From: UBA9926 sp913064795
Lineage (GTDB): Bacteria; Pseudomonadota; Gammaproteobacteria; Pseudomonadales; Azotimanducaceae
Direction of reading: 5' to 3'
Length of the DNA stretch: 64,000 bases
Assembly: GCA_045560765.1 (NCBI GenBank)
Contig: JBJKZD010000012.1
Coordinates: 124,001 to 188,000, forward strand
Part shown: in pieces, positions 25,617 to 35,071 of the stretch
Layout: every line of letters begins with the position of its first letter
Numbering within the stretch: position 1 is the first letter of the stretch
Made by a program: the position numbers and the translations under genes
Notes under the pieces: model-generated
Told to the model about the DNA's origin: nothing
The model's input: only the letters and a program-made list of their open reading frames with translations
The model's database searches: none

Positions 25617-26380
25617 GATGGTAGCACCTCGTCAGTTGTGGACAGGTTGTGTTCATTGCCGGGCTGTTGTCGAATCATCGATTCTGCCCGGTTTGAGAGT
25701 TCGGCGACACTGCGGCTGGTCAGTTCGGCTGTTTGCAGCGCCGGATGGATCCGAAGCGCGACGCGTCCCGGTCGCCAGTCAAGGGTGCCGGTCGGCAGCA
25801 TATTGCGTGTACCTTCGATGGTGATCGGCAGAACCGGTATCGACAAATCCACAGCCAGACGAAACGCGCCCTTTTTAAACGGTAGGATACGGCCGTCGCT
25901 TGAGCGGGTGCCTTCGGGGAAAAACATAACGCTCATGCCTTGAGTCAGCTTAGCCGACGCATTTTGAATGCTCTCGACGGCCTGGGTAGAGTTTGATCGA
26001 TCGATGAGAATATGGCCCATAGCGGCACAGGCACCGCCGATAATGGGAACCCTTCGCAACTCTTTTTTCATGACCCACTTGAGCTCGATGGGCAGATAAC
26101 CATAAATCAAGAGAATGTCGAGCGCGCTCTCATGGTTGGCTACCAAGACGTAGGACTGTTGTGGTTTGATGTTGTTACGGCCTTCAACCGTGACCTGCAT
26201 TCTGAGCACAATGCTGTTGAGTTTGGCCCAGAGCACTGCCAGGGTTCGAGAACCCAAGTCGCCGAAGCCCATCAGCGAGATGACGATCAGCGGGAGTCCA
26301 ATCGCGAGAGTCGAGAGCCCGAAAAAAGGTATCGCGACGAGCCACCGATAGCTGAGTCGGGCGTATTGGCTTGCCATCAT
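25595..26380 (-). CDS. plsC: 1-acyl-sn-glycerol-3-phosphate acyltransferase
   Basis: A 261-residue membrane acyltransferase that makes phosphatidic acid. Motif I is NHESALD, motif III is FPEGTRS, and a hydrophobic N-terminal anchor (about 13-38) is present. Two adjacent ATGs (26380 and 26377) are possible starts. The start region is part of a 20-nt tandem duplication, so an identical copy of the ATGATGGC context lies 20 nt upstream. Confidence 0.92.
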   Translation of the reverse strand: MMASQYARLSYRWLVAIPFFGLSTLAIGLPLIVISLMGFGDLGSRTLAVLWAKLNSIVLRMQVTVEGRNNIKPQQSYVLVANHESALDILLIYGYLPIELKWVMKKELRRVPIIGGACAAMGHILIDRSNSTQAVESIQNASAKLTQGMSVMFFPEGTRSSDGRILPFKKGAFRLAVDLSIPVLPITIEGTRNMLPTGTLDWRPGRVALRIHPALQTAELTSRSVAELSNRAESMIRQQPGNEHNLSTTDEVLPSCEKITS

Positions 26381-26412
26381 CTTAAGCGTCTAGCCATCAT
26401 CTTAAGCTTCTA
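26373..26412. repeat. 20-nt tandem duplication over the plsC start
   Basis: GCCATCATCTTAAGCGTCTA (26373-26392) is followed at once by GCCATCATCTTAAGCTTCTA (26393-26412), 19 of 20 identical. The second copy contains the stop codon of the dioxygenase gene; the first contains the plsC start codon. Confidence 0.92.
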
Positions 26413-27271
26413 AGGGAACAGATAGCGGATGATCCCGGTTGGTGGGTATCTCTCCCGCGACCGTAGTGCGGAGCATCGCTCGCCGATGACCGTGATAGTC
26501 AGATGTCGCGCAATGCTGGGTACAGCGATTGTCCCACATGACTAAGGTGCCAGGCGCCCAGGAGACTCGGCAAGTCAATGAGGGCTGGATAATCAATTGG
26601 TTCAGGTAGTCGAGTAGAGGTTTGCTCTCGATCTCTGTCATGCCTTGAAAGCGAATCGTATAAGTTGGATTAACCCAGAGCGCAGGCCGGCCGGTTTTGG
26701 GGTGATAACGAACGACTGGATGCAATTGCTCCAGGGGTTCTGTTTTTTCTTTGTGGATGACCATGTTTTCGAGATGCTGACCCAAAGTACTTTTAGGTCC
26801 ATAAGAGCGGGTGGCGCTGTGAACCGCTTTGAGCGGGTTCAGTAAATCTTTGAGGCCTTGAGAAAGCCCGTCATAGGCAGTGTAGAGGTTGGCAAACAGC
26901 GTGTCGCCGCCCGTGGGCGGGGTATCTTGCGCAAAGAGTAGCGTTCGACTTGGCGGCATGGCTTGGAACGTAAAATCGGTATGCCACCCGGAACCAAAGC
27001 TTACGGCTGATTTCTCTGTGGCTTCTTTGATGATCGGGACAACATCGGGATAATCAGGAAGTCCGGTTAGGTAGGGGGTGTCGCCTGGGCCGCCAAGCTG
27101 CTCTGTCAGCGTCAAAAGATTCTGTGGGTCGAGGGACTGGTCTCGAAAAACAAGGACGAGGTGCTGGTGAAAGTAGTCGTCGAGTGCGCTGGCTTGATCG
27201 TTAGTGATTTGACTGAGGTCTACACCTGAGATTTCAGCCCCGAGCGCGCCAGTGATGGGCGTGGCTTTCAT
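26402..27271 (-). CDS. TauD/TfdA family Fe(II)/2-oxoglutarate dioxygenase
   Basis: A 289-residue dioxygenase. The facial triad is seen as His-x-Asp in SGWHTDFTFQ and the distal His in YHGHRRAML, with the 2-oxoglutarate-binding Arg close behind (RTTVAG). GTLVMWDNRCTQHCA is typical for TauD/TfdA. The substrate may be taurine, an alkylsulfonate or a phenoxy acid; no sulfonate transporter is adjacent, so it is not called tauD. The stop lies just upstream of plsC, suggesting one transcript with plsC, aldolase and thioesterase. Confidence 0.88.
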   Translation of the reverse strand: MKATPITGALGAEISGVDLSQITNDQASALDDYFHQHLVLVFRDQSLDPQNLLTLTEQLGGPGDTPYLTGLPDYPDVVPIIKEATEKSAVSFGSGWHTDFTFQAMPPSRTLLFAQDTPPTGGDTLFANLYTAYDGLSQGLKDLLNPLKAVHSATRSYGPKSTLGQHLENMVIHKEKTEPLEQLHPVVRYHPKTGRPALWVNPTYTIRFQGMTEIESKPLLDYLNQLIIQPSLTCRVSWAPGTLVMWDNRCTQHCATSDYHGHRRAMLRTTVAGEIPTNRDHPLSVPLEA

Positions 27272-28089
27272 ATAGGCTCTCGTTTCATGTTCGTGGTTTC
27301 CTCGTCTTTTTGTCCAATCTGGCCATTTGATTTGGCTCGAGCCTCCATTTCCGGACGGAGCTTTACGATAGCAGACCGATCCAGAGGCCGAGCGGGTCCA
27401 AATCAGCGTCCCGTGATTGTGCCGAATTTTTTAAGGTTTGACACTTATTTTTGTCGTTGCCAGCCTCCCTGTTCTTGACTCTGGTTCATTGGCGCGAGCC
27501 GAGTTCGGAAAGGCGGGCCAGTTCAAAAATTTGAACTTTTTTTTGACGACCCGCTGGATTGATTTCTTTTTCGCTCAAGGGTGCAAGCTGCGCTCTGTTC
27601 AAACATTGGGGAAAGTTGAGCATTTGTCTTTAAAAACATCGTTTAGGGGCGCGACATCATTGACGATCAAAGCCAGGCGCCTCAAATCTGCGGTTGATGG
27701 CCCATTGCCGGAAGATAAACGCCGATATCCATGGCGCTACGCAGCAGCGGTATGAAACATTTTAGACTGCGCCCCGTCCCGTCGGAGACCGTTTTCAGTC
27801 AAGCAGGGATAGGACCAAGGATCTATTGAAATATTGTACAAATGTTCATTTGTCGAGAAGCTGATGCGTTGTTCATTTTTCATGGATCCGTCGATCGTAC
27901 TAGTATGTTACCAGTTACGTTACTGTATTAGTAAATAGTTATATAATTGAGTCATAATCGGTATAGTGAGCGTGATGGCGCTATTGAGCCAGTAAATGAG
28001 TGAGTTAAGTTGTTCGGCTAAACCGACAGCAGACCAAAGCGGATAAAAGCTACAGCTGGACAGACTGTTGACTGGAGGAGATCAATGAA
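27272..28089. other. 818-nt gap upstream of two divergent genes
   Basis: No supported gene. A 105-codon open frame at 27438-27755 lacks a ribosome site and family features. The right third (from about 27830) is AT-rich and contains a palindrome and the promoter region of the MarR-GNAT gene. Confidence 0.5.
27898..27933. promoter_or_regulatory. Imperfect palindrome, possible MarR operator
   Basis: TACTAGTATGTTAC at 27898-27911 and GTTACTGTATTAGTA at 27919-27933 form an imperfect inverted repeat in an AT-rich stretch about 160 nt before the MarR-GNAT start. An autoregulatory site is the natural reading, without proof. Confidence 0.3.
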
Positions 28090-29031
28090 TTGGACTCGAT
28101 AAAAGGAACAAACCCCTCATCCAATAGTTTTGAAAGATTGCTTGATCGCTACCTGACCCTTTGCAAGGGCTATGAGGCCCTGCAGTCCGAATCGCTTGGT
28201 CTTGATGCGGTAAAAGTGCGATTGGGATTGACGCTGTATCGAAACGGACCTTTGTCGATTTCGGAATTGAGTGAAGCGCTCGGTGTATCGCATCCAGCGG
28301 TCTTAAAAATTGCGCTCGAGTTCATCGGCAAAGATTGGGTGGCAGACTATCGGGATCGACGGGATAAAAGACGCCGTTTGTTAGCGCTTACTAATGAAGG
28401 ATCCACCTATTTTATGGGAATCTCAGCCCATGATGCGATTCGTCGTCAGGCCTTCGGGGCCCTAGCCAAAGCGGTCGGAGTTGACCAAGCCTTGACTGAC
28501 TTGGATCAAGCGCTTCGAGACCAAAGCCTGGAATCAAGAGTGCAAGAGGTGCATGATCAAATTAAAGTGCTGCCCTACAATGATGCCAATCAAGCCGCAT
28601 TTGAGCGGCTCAATCGTGCTTGGATTCAGCAGTACTTTAGGATCGAGGCAGAGGATTCGCGAATTTTTGCAGACCCAAGATCAACCATCATTGAGCCCGG
28701 GGGAGAAATTTTCATGGCGGTCGTTCCAAGCGGTGAGGTTGTCGGAACTTGCGCGATGATTCTCTCGGCTTCAAAACGAGTGGGTGAGCTGGCGAAAATG
28801 GCGGTTCATCCGCATTTTCAGGGTTTTGGAATCGGGCGCCGCTTGGGGCAGTCCGCCATAGCATGGGCTGAAAGCAAGCACTTAGAAAGAATCACGTTGG
28901 AGAGCAATCAGCGTCTTCGGCCGGCGCTTGCGCTTTATGAAAGTCTGGGTTTCGAGCAGATCGAATTGCCACCGGGTAGCGAGTTTGCCCGTGCCGATAT
29001 TGCTATGGTGCTAATGCTCCGGGAGGTGTGA
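28090..29031 (+). CDS. MarR-family HTH / GNAT acetyltransferase fusion
   Basis: A 313-residue two-domain protein. Residues about 10-150 are a MarR winged helix (GPLSISELSEALGVSHPAVLKI, then DYRDRRDKRRRLLALT in the wing). Residues about 160-310 are a GNAT fold with the acetyl-CoA loop MAVHPHFQGFGIGRRLGQ. Such fusions occur in many proteobacteria; the acetyl acceptor is unknown. TTG 28090 is the start: GGAGGAG lies 9 nt upstream, whereas the nearby ATG 28085 is out of frame and stops after five codons. Confidence 0.88.
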   Translation: MDSIKGTNPSSNSFERLLDRYLTLCKGYEALQSESLGLDAVKVRLGLTLYRNGPLSISELSEALGVSHPAVLKIALEFIGKDWVADYRDRRDKRRRLLALTNEGSTYFMGISAHDAIRRQAFGALAKAVGVDQALTDLDQALRDQSLESRVQEVHDQIKVLPYNDANQAAFERLNRAWIQQYFRIEAEDSRIFADPRSTIIEPGGEIFMAVVPSGEVVGTCAMILSASKRVGELAKMAVHPHFQGFGIGRRLGQSAIAWAESKHLERITLESNQRLRPALALYESLGFEQIELPPGSEFARADIAMVLMLREV

Positions 29032-29280
29032 GTTTCTCAGACTTCTCCAGCGGGCCCGTGAGTTCAAGGCCAAACGTGAACCCAAAGGCGCCGTGGTTGG
29101 TCTAGGCGACCGGAGGCGGGGGATGTTCTAAATCCCAAAAACAACCGCTTGTGTTGCTGCTCACTTGATCCCAGGAACCTAGAAGATGATGCCATCTGAC
29201 GCAAGGGCGTCGCGTAACAGCGGTCTGATCGCATGTTAAGCTTTAGAATTTAGCCAGTCAGACTTTTGGGGAGTGCAGTA

Positions 29281-29640
29281 ATGAGTTCAGAACCATCGAT
29301 TTTCGAGCGGATCATGGCGGGGGATATTCCATCTGAAATGGTGCATGAAGATGATCACGCCATCGTGATCCAAGACATCAATCCACAAGCGCCGATTCAT
29401 CTCTTGATCATTCCTAGGATTAAAATCCCTCGATTGGCAGATGCAGAAGTGCAGCACCAAGCGGTATTAGGCCATTTAATGTTGCTCGCCGGCCAAATGG
29501 CGGAAAAGATGGGGTGCGCGGATGCGTTCCGAATTGTCATCAATAACGGCGTCGAGGCAGGACAAACGGTTTTTCATCTTCATCTGCATCTTTTGGCTCA
29601 AAAGCGGTTTGATGAGGGCGCTTTAGCCTCGCCATTTTAA
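29281..29640 (+). CDS. HIT family nucleotide-binding protein (HINT type)
   Basis: A 119-residue protein with the histidine triad FHLHLHLLAQ near the C terminus and the opening SIFERIMAGDIPSEMVHED usual for HINT/YcfF purine phosphoramidases. ATG 29281 has GGGGAG upstream. It stands alone between the GNAT fusion and the carbonic anhydrase gene (convergent). Confidence 0.92.
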   Translation: MSSEPSIFERIMAGDIPSEMVHEDDHAIVIQDINPQAPIHLLIIPRIKIPRLADAEVQHQAVLGHLMLLAGQMAEKMGCADAFRIVINNGVEAGQTVFHLHLHLLAQKRFDEGALASPF

Positions 29641-29676
29641 GTGTGGCTGACATTGAAATTGAACGTGAGCGTACGG

Positions 29677-30282
29677 CTAGCTTAAAAAACTGACCTTACC
29701 GGACTCAAGGTCATAAAAAGCGCCGCAGATGACCATTTCGCCGCTTGTTGTTCGGTCAAGTATTGGCTTGGAGTTCGCGCGAAGTTGTTCCATTGAGGCG
29801 CGGATGTTGGCCTGCATACACTGATCGGCGAGGGCCTCGTTCATTTCGATCGGAGCAGGGCCAACCACCGGGGCAATGCTTGGAGCGATTTGATCAACAA
29901 TCACACTCAGGTTATCCGGGGACGGGTCTTTTTTTTGATTCAGTCTGCTAAGGGTCGCGCTGATCGCGCCGCAACCGGTGTGCCCGAGTACAATGACGAT
30001 AGGGGTCTGAAATTGTGTGGCAGCAAACTCAATGCTTGCAACTTGGGATGGCGCCGCGATATTGCCTGCTACCCGAACAACAAACAATTCGCCGAGACCT
30101 TGATCAAAAATGATCTCAACCGGAACCCGAGCATCGGAGCAGCTCAGGACGATGGCACTAGGATTTTGAGGCCGGTTACTCTCGCCGGATTGCCAGTGTT
30201 TTGCGGTGGAACGACCTTCACGGTAGCGGAGATTGCCTGCTTTCAGGGCTGACAGAACGCGGTCAGCTGAGGTCGGGGTCAT
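29677..30282 (-). CDS. Beta-class carbonic anhydrase
   Basis: A 201-residue zinc enzyme that interconverts CO2 and bicarbonate. Zinc ligands are visible: Cys in LSCSDARVP (with the Asp-Arg dyad), and His and Cys in LGHTGCGAI. Length and the FVVRVAGN motif fit a cytosolic or periplasmic beta-CA; no signal peptide is evident. Bicarbonate supply could serve the biotin carboxylase upstream, but no linkage is visible. Confidence 0.93.
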   Translation of the reverse strand: MTPTSADRVLSALKAGNLRYREGRSTAKHWQSGESNRPQNPSAIVLSCSDARVPVEIIFDQGLGELFVVRVAGNIAAPSQVASIEFAATQFQTPIVIVLGHTGCGAISATLSRLNQKKDPSPDNLSVIVDQIAPSIAPVVGPAPIEMNEALADQCMQANIRASMEQLRANSKPILDRTTSGEMVICGAFYDLESGKVSFLS

Positions 30283-30662
30283 GGGGGGCCAAGCGTTGAG
30301 GGTCAGGATGGCGGATCACAGTTTACCTCCGATTGATTAGGCCCCAGTGTAGCACTGTCCGGCTCATTGTGGGCCGGCCGTGGAGGTTAGTACCCAAAAA
30401 CCGACGGCTCTGGTCCGGTCAATCCCTGTTTAAATGGTTTACCTTCGGATTTGATCATCAGCAACATGGAGTTGAGGGGGATGGCGTGACCGGGCGCTGT
30501 CGGTGTGTTCAGTGGAGATCGAGCGCACAAATGCCCGTTGATGAGAACCGGAAAACAACAACGTGCACATCGCAAGCCGCCGCACTCGGACCCTTTGTGA
30601 GCGGGTCAAAGGTTTCCATTGGATTGATTGAGTGCGGACAATCGCTTGAGTATGATTCGCGG
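30283..30662. other. 380-nt gap upstream of the GMC gene
   Basis: Open in the frame of the following gene, but without family features before the FAD-binding start; treated as untranslated leader and promoter space. I see no clear promoter or RNA element. Confidence 0.4.
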
Positions 30663-32249
30663 ATGGACAGTGTCTATGACTATATCGTAATTGGCGCGGG
30701 CTCAGCCGGGTGTGTGATGGCTACTCGGCTGGCAAAAAACCACCGAGTACTGCTGCTTGAGGCCGGTCGAGCCAATCCGTCTTGGGATTTTAGGGTGCAT
30801 ATGCCAGCTGCGCTTTCAGAAGTTCTGAAAGGCACTTGGTATAACTGGGCTTATAACTCGCTGCCTGAACCTTATATGAACGACCGCGTCATGTACTGTC
30901 CCCGGGGCAAGGTGCTTGGGGGGTCGTCATCGATCAATGGAATGATTTTTGTGCGGGGCAATCCGCAAGACTTTAATCGGTGGTCAGAAGTTTACGGAGC
31001 GACCGGTTGGAGTTACTCGGATGTCCTGCCATTTTTTAAGATGAGCGAGACCAAACAGGGCGGAGACCCCCAGTTTCGTGGTGACAGCGGCCCTGTGCAG
31101 ATTACCAATGGCGAGACGGATTCTCCGCTGTGCCAAGCGTGGCTTGGGGCGGGTCAGGAACTGGGCTTTGACCTGACGGATGATTTTAATGGTGCTCGGC
31201 AAGAAGGGTTTGGACCCTTTGATCGATCAATCGCCCATGGACGCAGACAGAGCACGGCGGTGGCCTATCTCAGCGATCATGCTGCAGCGCCCGATGCGCC
31301 AGGTCTGACCGTGATGACGAAAACTCAAGTGCAAAAGGTGGACCTGGAGTCTGGAAGGGTCAAAGGCGTCACCGTGCTGTTAGGAGGGCGCCTAATTAGT
31401 TTTGGAGCAGAGAGGGAGGTTATTTGTGCTGCAGGTGCGATCAATTCTCCCCAGCTGTTAATGCTTTCCGGCATCGGGCCCGAAGCAGAGTTAAAGAAGC
31501 ACGATATCGTCTGTCACGTTGCCAGTGAGGAAGTTGGACAAAACTTACAGGATCACCTTGAGGTCTATGTCCAGGCGGATTGTCAACGACCGGTTTCTTT
31601 ATACCCTGTGACACGAGGTCTAGGAAAACTGCTCGTGGGCGCACATTGGTACTTTTTTAACCAAGGTCCGGGTGCGACCAATCACTTTCATACTGGGGCC
31701 TTTCTTCGAAGCGGCTATGACCCGGGTTACCCAGATTTACAGTTTCATTTCTTGCCTGTGGCGATGGATTACGATGGTAAGGATCAGCACAAAGGGCATG
31801 GCTTTCAAGCCCATGTCGGACCGATGAAGCCGACCAGTCGCGGTCAGGTCACGTTAAGGGATGCCAATCCGATGCAGGCGCCTAACATACAGTTTAACTA
31901 CAACGCGACGGAGCAAGATCAGCGGGTTATGCGGCAGGGCATCGATCTCGCTCGGGAGCTGATTGCGAGTCGGTCCTTCAACGGCTTGGCGGGTAAAGAA
32001 CTGAAACCGGGTGTCGGAAATCTTGAGGATTTTGTCCGAGAGCGAGGCGAAAGCGCTTATCATCCCAGCGGCACATGCCGGATGGGCGCAGACCCTGGAG
32101 CGGTGACTGATCTTGACGGGCGAGTTAAGGGTGTTCGCGGCTTAAGAGTCGTTGATGCTTCACTGATGCCTGAAATTACTAATGGCAATCTCAATGCAGT
32201 GGTCATTATGATGGCAGAAAAAATTGCCGCCGGGATGACCCAATCATGA
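30663..32249 (+). CDS. GMC-family oxidoreductase (choline dehydrogenase-like)
   Basis: A 528-residue FAD flavoenzyme. ATG 30663 begins MDSVYDYIVIGAGSAGCVMA, the FAD-binding opening, so the 110 in-frame codons upstream are excluded. GMC signatures follow: PRGKVLGGSSSINGMIFVRG, GAINSPQLLMLSGIGP and the C-terminal YHPSGTCRMG with VVDASLMP. Likely oxidises an alcohol such as choline, a polyethylene-glycol-type or long-chain alcohol; the absence of betB or betI nearby argues against naming it betA. No obvious ribosome site precedes the start. Confidence 0.9.
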   Translation: MDSVYDYIVIGAGSAGCVMATRLAKNHRVLLLEAGRANPSWDFRVHMPAALSEVLKGTWYNWAYNSLPEPYMNDRVMYCPRGKVLGGSSSINGMIFVRGNPQDFNRWSEVYGATGWSYSDVLPFFKMSETKQGGDPQFRGDSGPVQITNGETDSPLCQAWLGAGQELGFDLTDDFNGARQEGFGPFDRSIAHGRRQSTAVAYLSDHAAAPDAPGLTVMTKTQVQKVDLESGRVKGVTVLLGGRLISFGAEREVICAAGAINSPQLLMLSGIGPEAELKKHDIVCHVASEEVGQNLQDHLEVYVQADCQRPVSLYPVTRGLGKLLVGAHWYFFNQGPGATNHFHTGAFLRSGYDPGYPDLQFHFLPVAMDYDGKDQHKGHGFQAHVGPMKPTSRGQVTLRDANPMQAPNIQFNYNATEQDQRVMRQGIDLARELIASRSFNGLAGKELKPGVGNLEDFVRERGESAYHPSGTCRMGADPGAVTDLDGRVKGVRGLRVVDASLMPEITNGNLNAVVIMMAEKIAAGMTQS

Positions 32250-32453
32250 GCGTTCCAAAGTGACTAGTGTGAGTCAAATCCGTGTCCTGAATTGGCCTGA
32301 GCCGAAGGCCATCGCTGATGGCGTGCTTTGCCGCGGCTTCATGATGCAGAGGGTCAATGGCTTGCTCTTCAGAGCGCCTGAAAGAAAGACAAATTACACG
32401 TTCTATGGTTTTCGAAAGGTTTGGGATTCTTGCTGCGCCTGGAGGCGATCCTA

Positions 32454-34973
32454 GTGAACGCTTGGTCACAGCCGGTTTTCGGAATGACTTGCCTCAACTG
32501 TGAAGCGAAGGTCGAGGCGGCGCTGCTTGCACTTGAGGAGGTCCAGAGCGTGAAGGCTGATTTTTCAAATTCTGAGGTGCGTCTCGAGGGTGCGGTAGAC
32601 CCTATGCTCGTTCGCCGTCTGATCGAAGAACTAGGCTATTCGGTGCACCCCAGCCTGGAGCAGGAGCCCAGCCCTGATGGAACGGAGGCGTTAACTTCTG
32701 AAGGCGCTATAGCCGCGATCTCAGCACAGGCAAGGTCCGAGCCTCAGACGGAGCCTTCAAGGGTTCCCGTTGATTATTTCATGGCCATCGAAGGGATGGC
32801 CTGCGCGGGTTGTGTTGCAACAGTTGAGAGGATTCTCAATGACGCTCCGGGCACGGTCCAAGCCGTGGTTAACTTTGCCGCGGAATCGGCCTGGCTCCAG
32901 AGCACAGGTGATTTTGAAACCATGGCTGAGGCGCTGGCGGCATCAGGGTACTCTGCACGATTGCTGGATGAAGCTGCCTCCGTTGCGGAAACAGAGGTCA
33001 CCGGGTCTCGTTTCAATATCTGGCACCAAGCCTGGATCGCACTGATTGCGGGGAGTGTGCTGATGCTTTGGGCCATGGTTTTTGAGCAGGTTGGGCTCGG
33101 GGATGCGCGCATGAACCTCCTAATGATAGTAGGCAGCGCAGGGATCATTGCAGTTTCGGGTGGTCATTATTTTAAGCGCGCCTTTGCCGCCCTCCGCCAT
33201 GGCATGGCCACGATGGATACTTTGATTGCGCTCAGCACTGGTGCTGCATGGCTTTACTCGAGCTTTGCGTTGGCACCGGCGGTCCTACTTCTCGATTGGG
33301 CTGGGGGCATGATTTTCTACGAGTCGGCTTTTTTTATTATAGGGTTCGTCAATCTGGGGAAGGCCTTCGAAAGACGGGTTCGCCTGCGAGCAGGTGGCGC
33401 CATTAGCGCATTGTCAGAGCTCCAGCCCACAACCGCCTCTCGGGTTTTGGCTGAGGGCGCTGTCGAGAGTGTGGCGATCGAACATGTTGCGAGGAACGAT
33501 ATTCTTCAGGTTGCCCCGGGCGCCCGGATTCCGTTAGATGGCATCGTTCGCGCAGGACATTCGGCGATTGATGCATCCTTGATCACAGGAGAAAGCGAGC
33601 TTCAACCGACGCTCATCGGTCAGCCTGTAATCGGCGGGACCTTAAATGTGGATGCTATTATCGAAGTTGAAGTCACCGAGGTGGGCCAATCAACGGTGAT
33701 GCAGCAAATGATTCGCGACCTTAAACGGGCGCAAAATTCAAAGCCCGCTTTAGCCAGCCGAGTCGATCAGGTGTCCGCTTGGTTTGTTCCAATGGTCTTG
33801 GTTTTAGCAGTGTCCGCCGCGTTGATCTGGCTGCTGTTAGGAGCCTCCGCGGGCTTTGCAGTTGAAACGATGATGACGGTCTTGATCATAGCGTGTCCCT
33901 GCGCATTGGGATTGGCGGTACCCATGAGCATTATGGTCTCGGTTGGCCGTGCGGCCGAAGCGGGCTTAATGATACGTAATGGAAGGGTCCTCGAAGCCGC
34001 TAGGGCCGTGACCACGGTCATCTTTGATAAAACTGGAACCTTGACGTTGGGTCAGCCCGAAGTCTCAAGCCATCACTGGTTTTTTAAGGCCCAGGATGGC
34101 ACGGAGGTCGCTAACTTGGCGGCCTTACGTGCATTGTTGACCCGATCAGAGCATGTGCTTGCGCAGGCTGTGGTCGGTTTCTTGGGTGATGCTTCGACCG
34201 GACATTCAGTGACGGCACCGGAGCTTGAAGCGGGCCAGGGGGGATCTGGCCAAGTTGATGGAAAAAGGTTTGCGTTCGGACGGCTCAGCTACTTACATGA
34301 GCTTGGCTACGCCGGGGGCACCGAAGTCGATGCGGCGGAGGGTCAATCTCGGGTGTATTGGGGCACTGGCGAGCAGGTCTGCGGAGTGTTCCTGCTGGCG
34401 GATGCCCCGCGCGCTATGGCTGCTGAGACCATCGAAACACTTCATCGACTTGATAAGCGAGTGTTGATGTTAACCGGGGATCATGCCTCCCCGGCGGCGG
34501 TCCTTGCTGATGCACTTCAGCTAGAATTTGAGGCTGAACTGAGCCCAAGTCAGAAACAAGCGCGGGTTCAATCACTGCAATCCAGCGGCGCTGTGGTCGC
34601 GATGGTCGGAGATGGCCTGAATGATGCTGGCGCATTGGCGCGAGCAGATGTCAGTGTGGCCATGGCGCATGGAACCGAAGCATCCATTCAGGCCGCGGAC
34701 CTGACTCTGCTCAGTAATGATCTCAATGCGGTGGCGCGTTTGATGACCCTGTCAAAACAAACGGTTCGAAATATTCAGCAAAATTTGGTGTTTGCGTTTT
34801 TATATAACGTAACCCTCATTCCGGTTGCAGCGGGATTACTGTATCCGAGTTTGGGTTGGCGGATTGATCCGTCACTGGCGGGTCTAGCCATGGCGTTATC
34901 CAGCGTGTCGGTGGTGATCAATTCGGCCAGACTCAGCCATCGACCGTTGCTCGCAACATCCTATCCCGAATGA
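32454..34973 (+). CDS. copA: Copper-exporting P1B-type ATPase with two metal-binding domains
   Basis: An 839-residue heavy-metal ATPase. Two N-terminal HMA domains carry MTCLNC (near 11-16) and MACAGC (near 118); the transport site is CPC (Cys481, Cys483); phosphorylation Asp525 lies in DKTGTLTLG; GDGLNDAGALARAD is the hinge. About eight membrane helices are evident. GTG 32454 follows GGAGG by 9 nt. CPC plus the C-terminal MALSSVSVVINS pattern points to Cu+ export. No cueR-type regulator or CopZ is adjacent; a DUF305 protein, a family often seen near copper genes, lies 2.3 kb away. Confidence 0.93.
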   Translation: MNAWSQPVFGMTCLNCEAKVEAALLALEEVQSVKADFSNSEVRLEGAVDPMLVRRLIEELGYSVHPSLEQEPSPDGTEALTSEGAIAAISAQARSEPQTEPSRVPVDYFMAIEGMACAGCVATVERILNDAPGTVQAVVNFAAESAWLQSTGDFETMAEALAASGYSARLLDEAASVAETEVTGSRFNIWHQAWIALIAGSVLMLWAMVFEQVGLGDARMNLLMIVGSAGIIAVSGGHYFKRAFAALRHGMATMDTLIALSTGAAWLYSSFALAPAVLLLDWAGGMIFYESAFFIIGFVNLGKAFERRVRLRAGGAISALSELQPTTASRVLAEGAVESVAIEHVARNDILQVAPGARIPLDGIVRAGHSAIDASLITGESELQPTLIGQPVIGGTLNVDAIIEVEVTEVGQSTVMQQMIRDLKRAQNSKPALASRVDQVSAWFVPMVLVLAVSAALIWLLLGASAGFAVETMMTVLIIACPCALGLAVPMSIMVSVGRAAEAGLMIRNGRVLEAARAVTTVIFDKTGTLTLGQPEVSSHHWFFKAQDGTEVANLAALRALLTRSEHVLAQAVVGFLGDASTGHSVTAPELEAGQGGSGQVDGKRFAFGRLSYLHELGYAGGTEVDAAEGQSRVYWGTGEQVCGVFLLADAPRAMAAETIETLHRLDKRVLMLTGDHASPAAVLADALQLEFEAELSPSQKQARVQSLQSSGAVVAMVGDGLNDAGALARADVSVAMAHGTEASIQAADLTLLSNDLNAVARLMTLSKQTVRNIQQNLVFAFLYNVTLIPVAAGLLYPSLGWRIDPSLAGLAMALSSVSVVINSARLSHRPLLATSYPE

Positions 34974-35071
34974 TTTGCGTTAGCGTGCAAAGCGCGTCGC
35001 AGTAGGACTGACTGAAGGCAGCATTACGCTATGAATTCTGCGCAACTCGACCCTTAGGCAAGGAGCCCCCA

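Noticed and set aside
27438..27755. 105-residue protein
   Set aside because: Open frame without ribosome site, family pattern or sensible composition; overlaps probable regulatory DNA.
30333..30662. 110-residue N-terminal extension of the GMC protein
   Set aside because: The FAD-binding motif starts five residues after ATG 30663, as in the family; the upstream sequence has no protein-like features.
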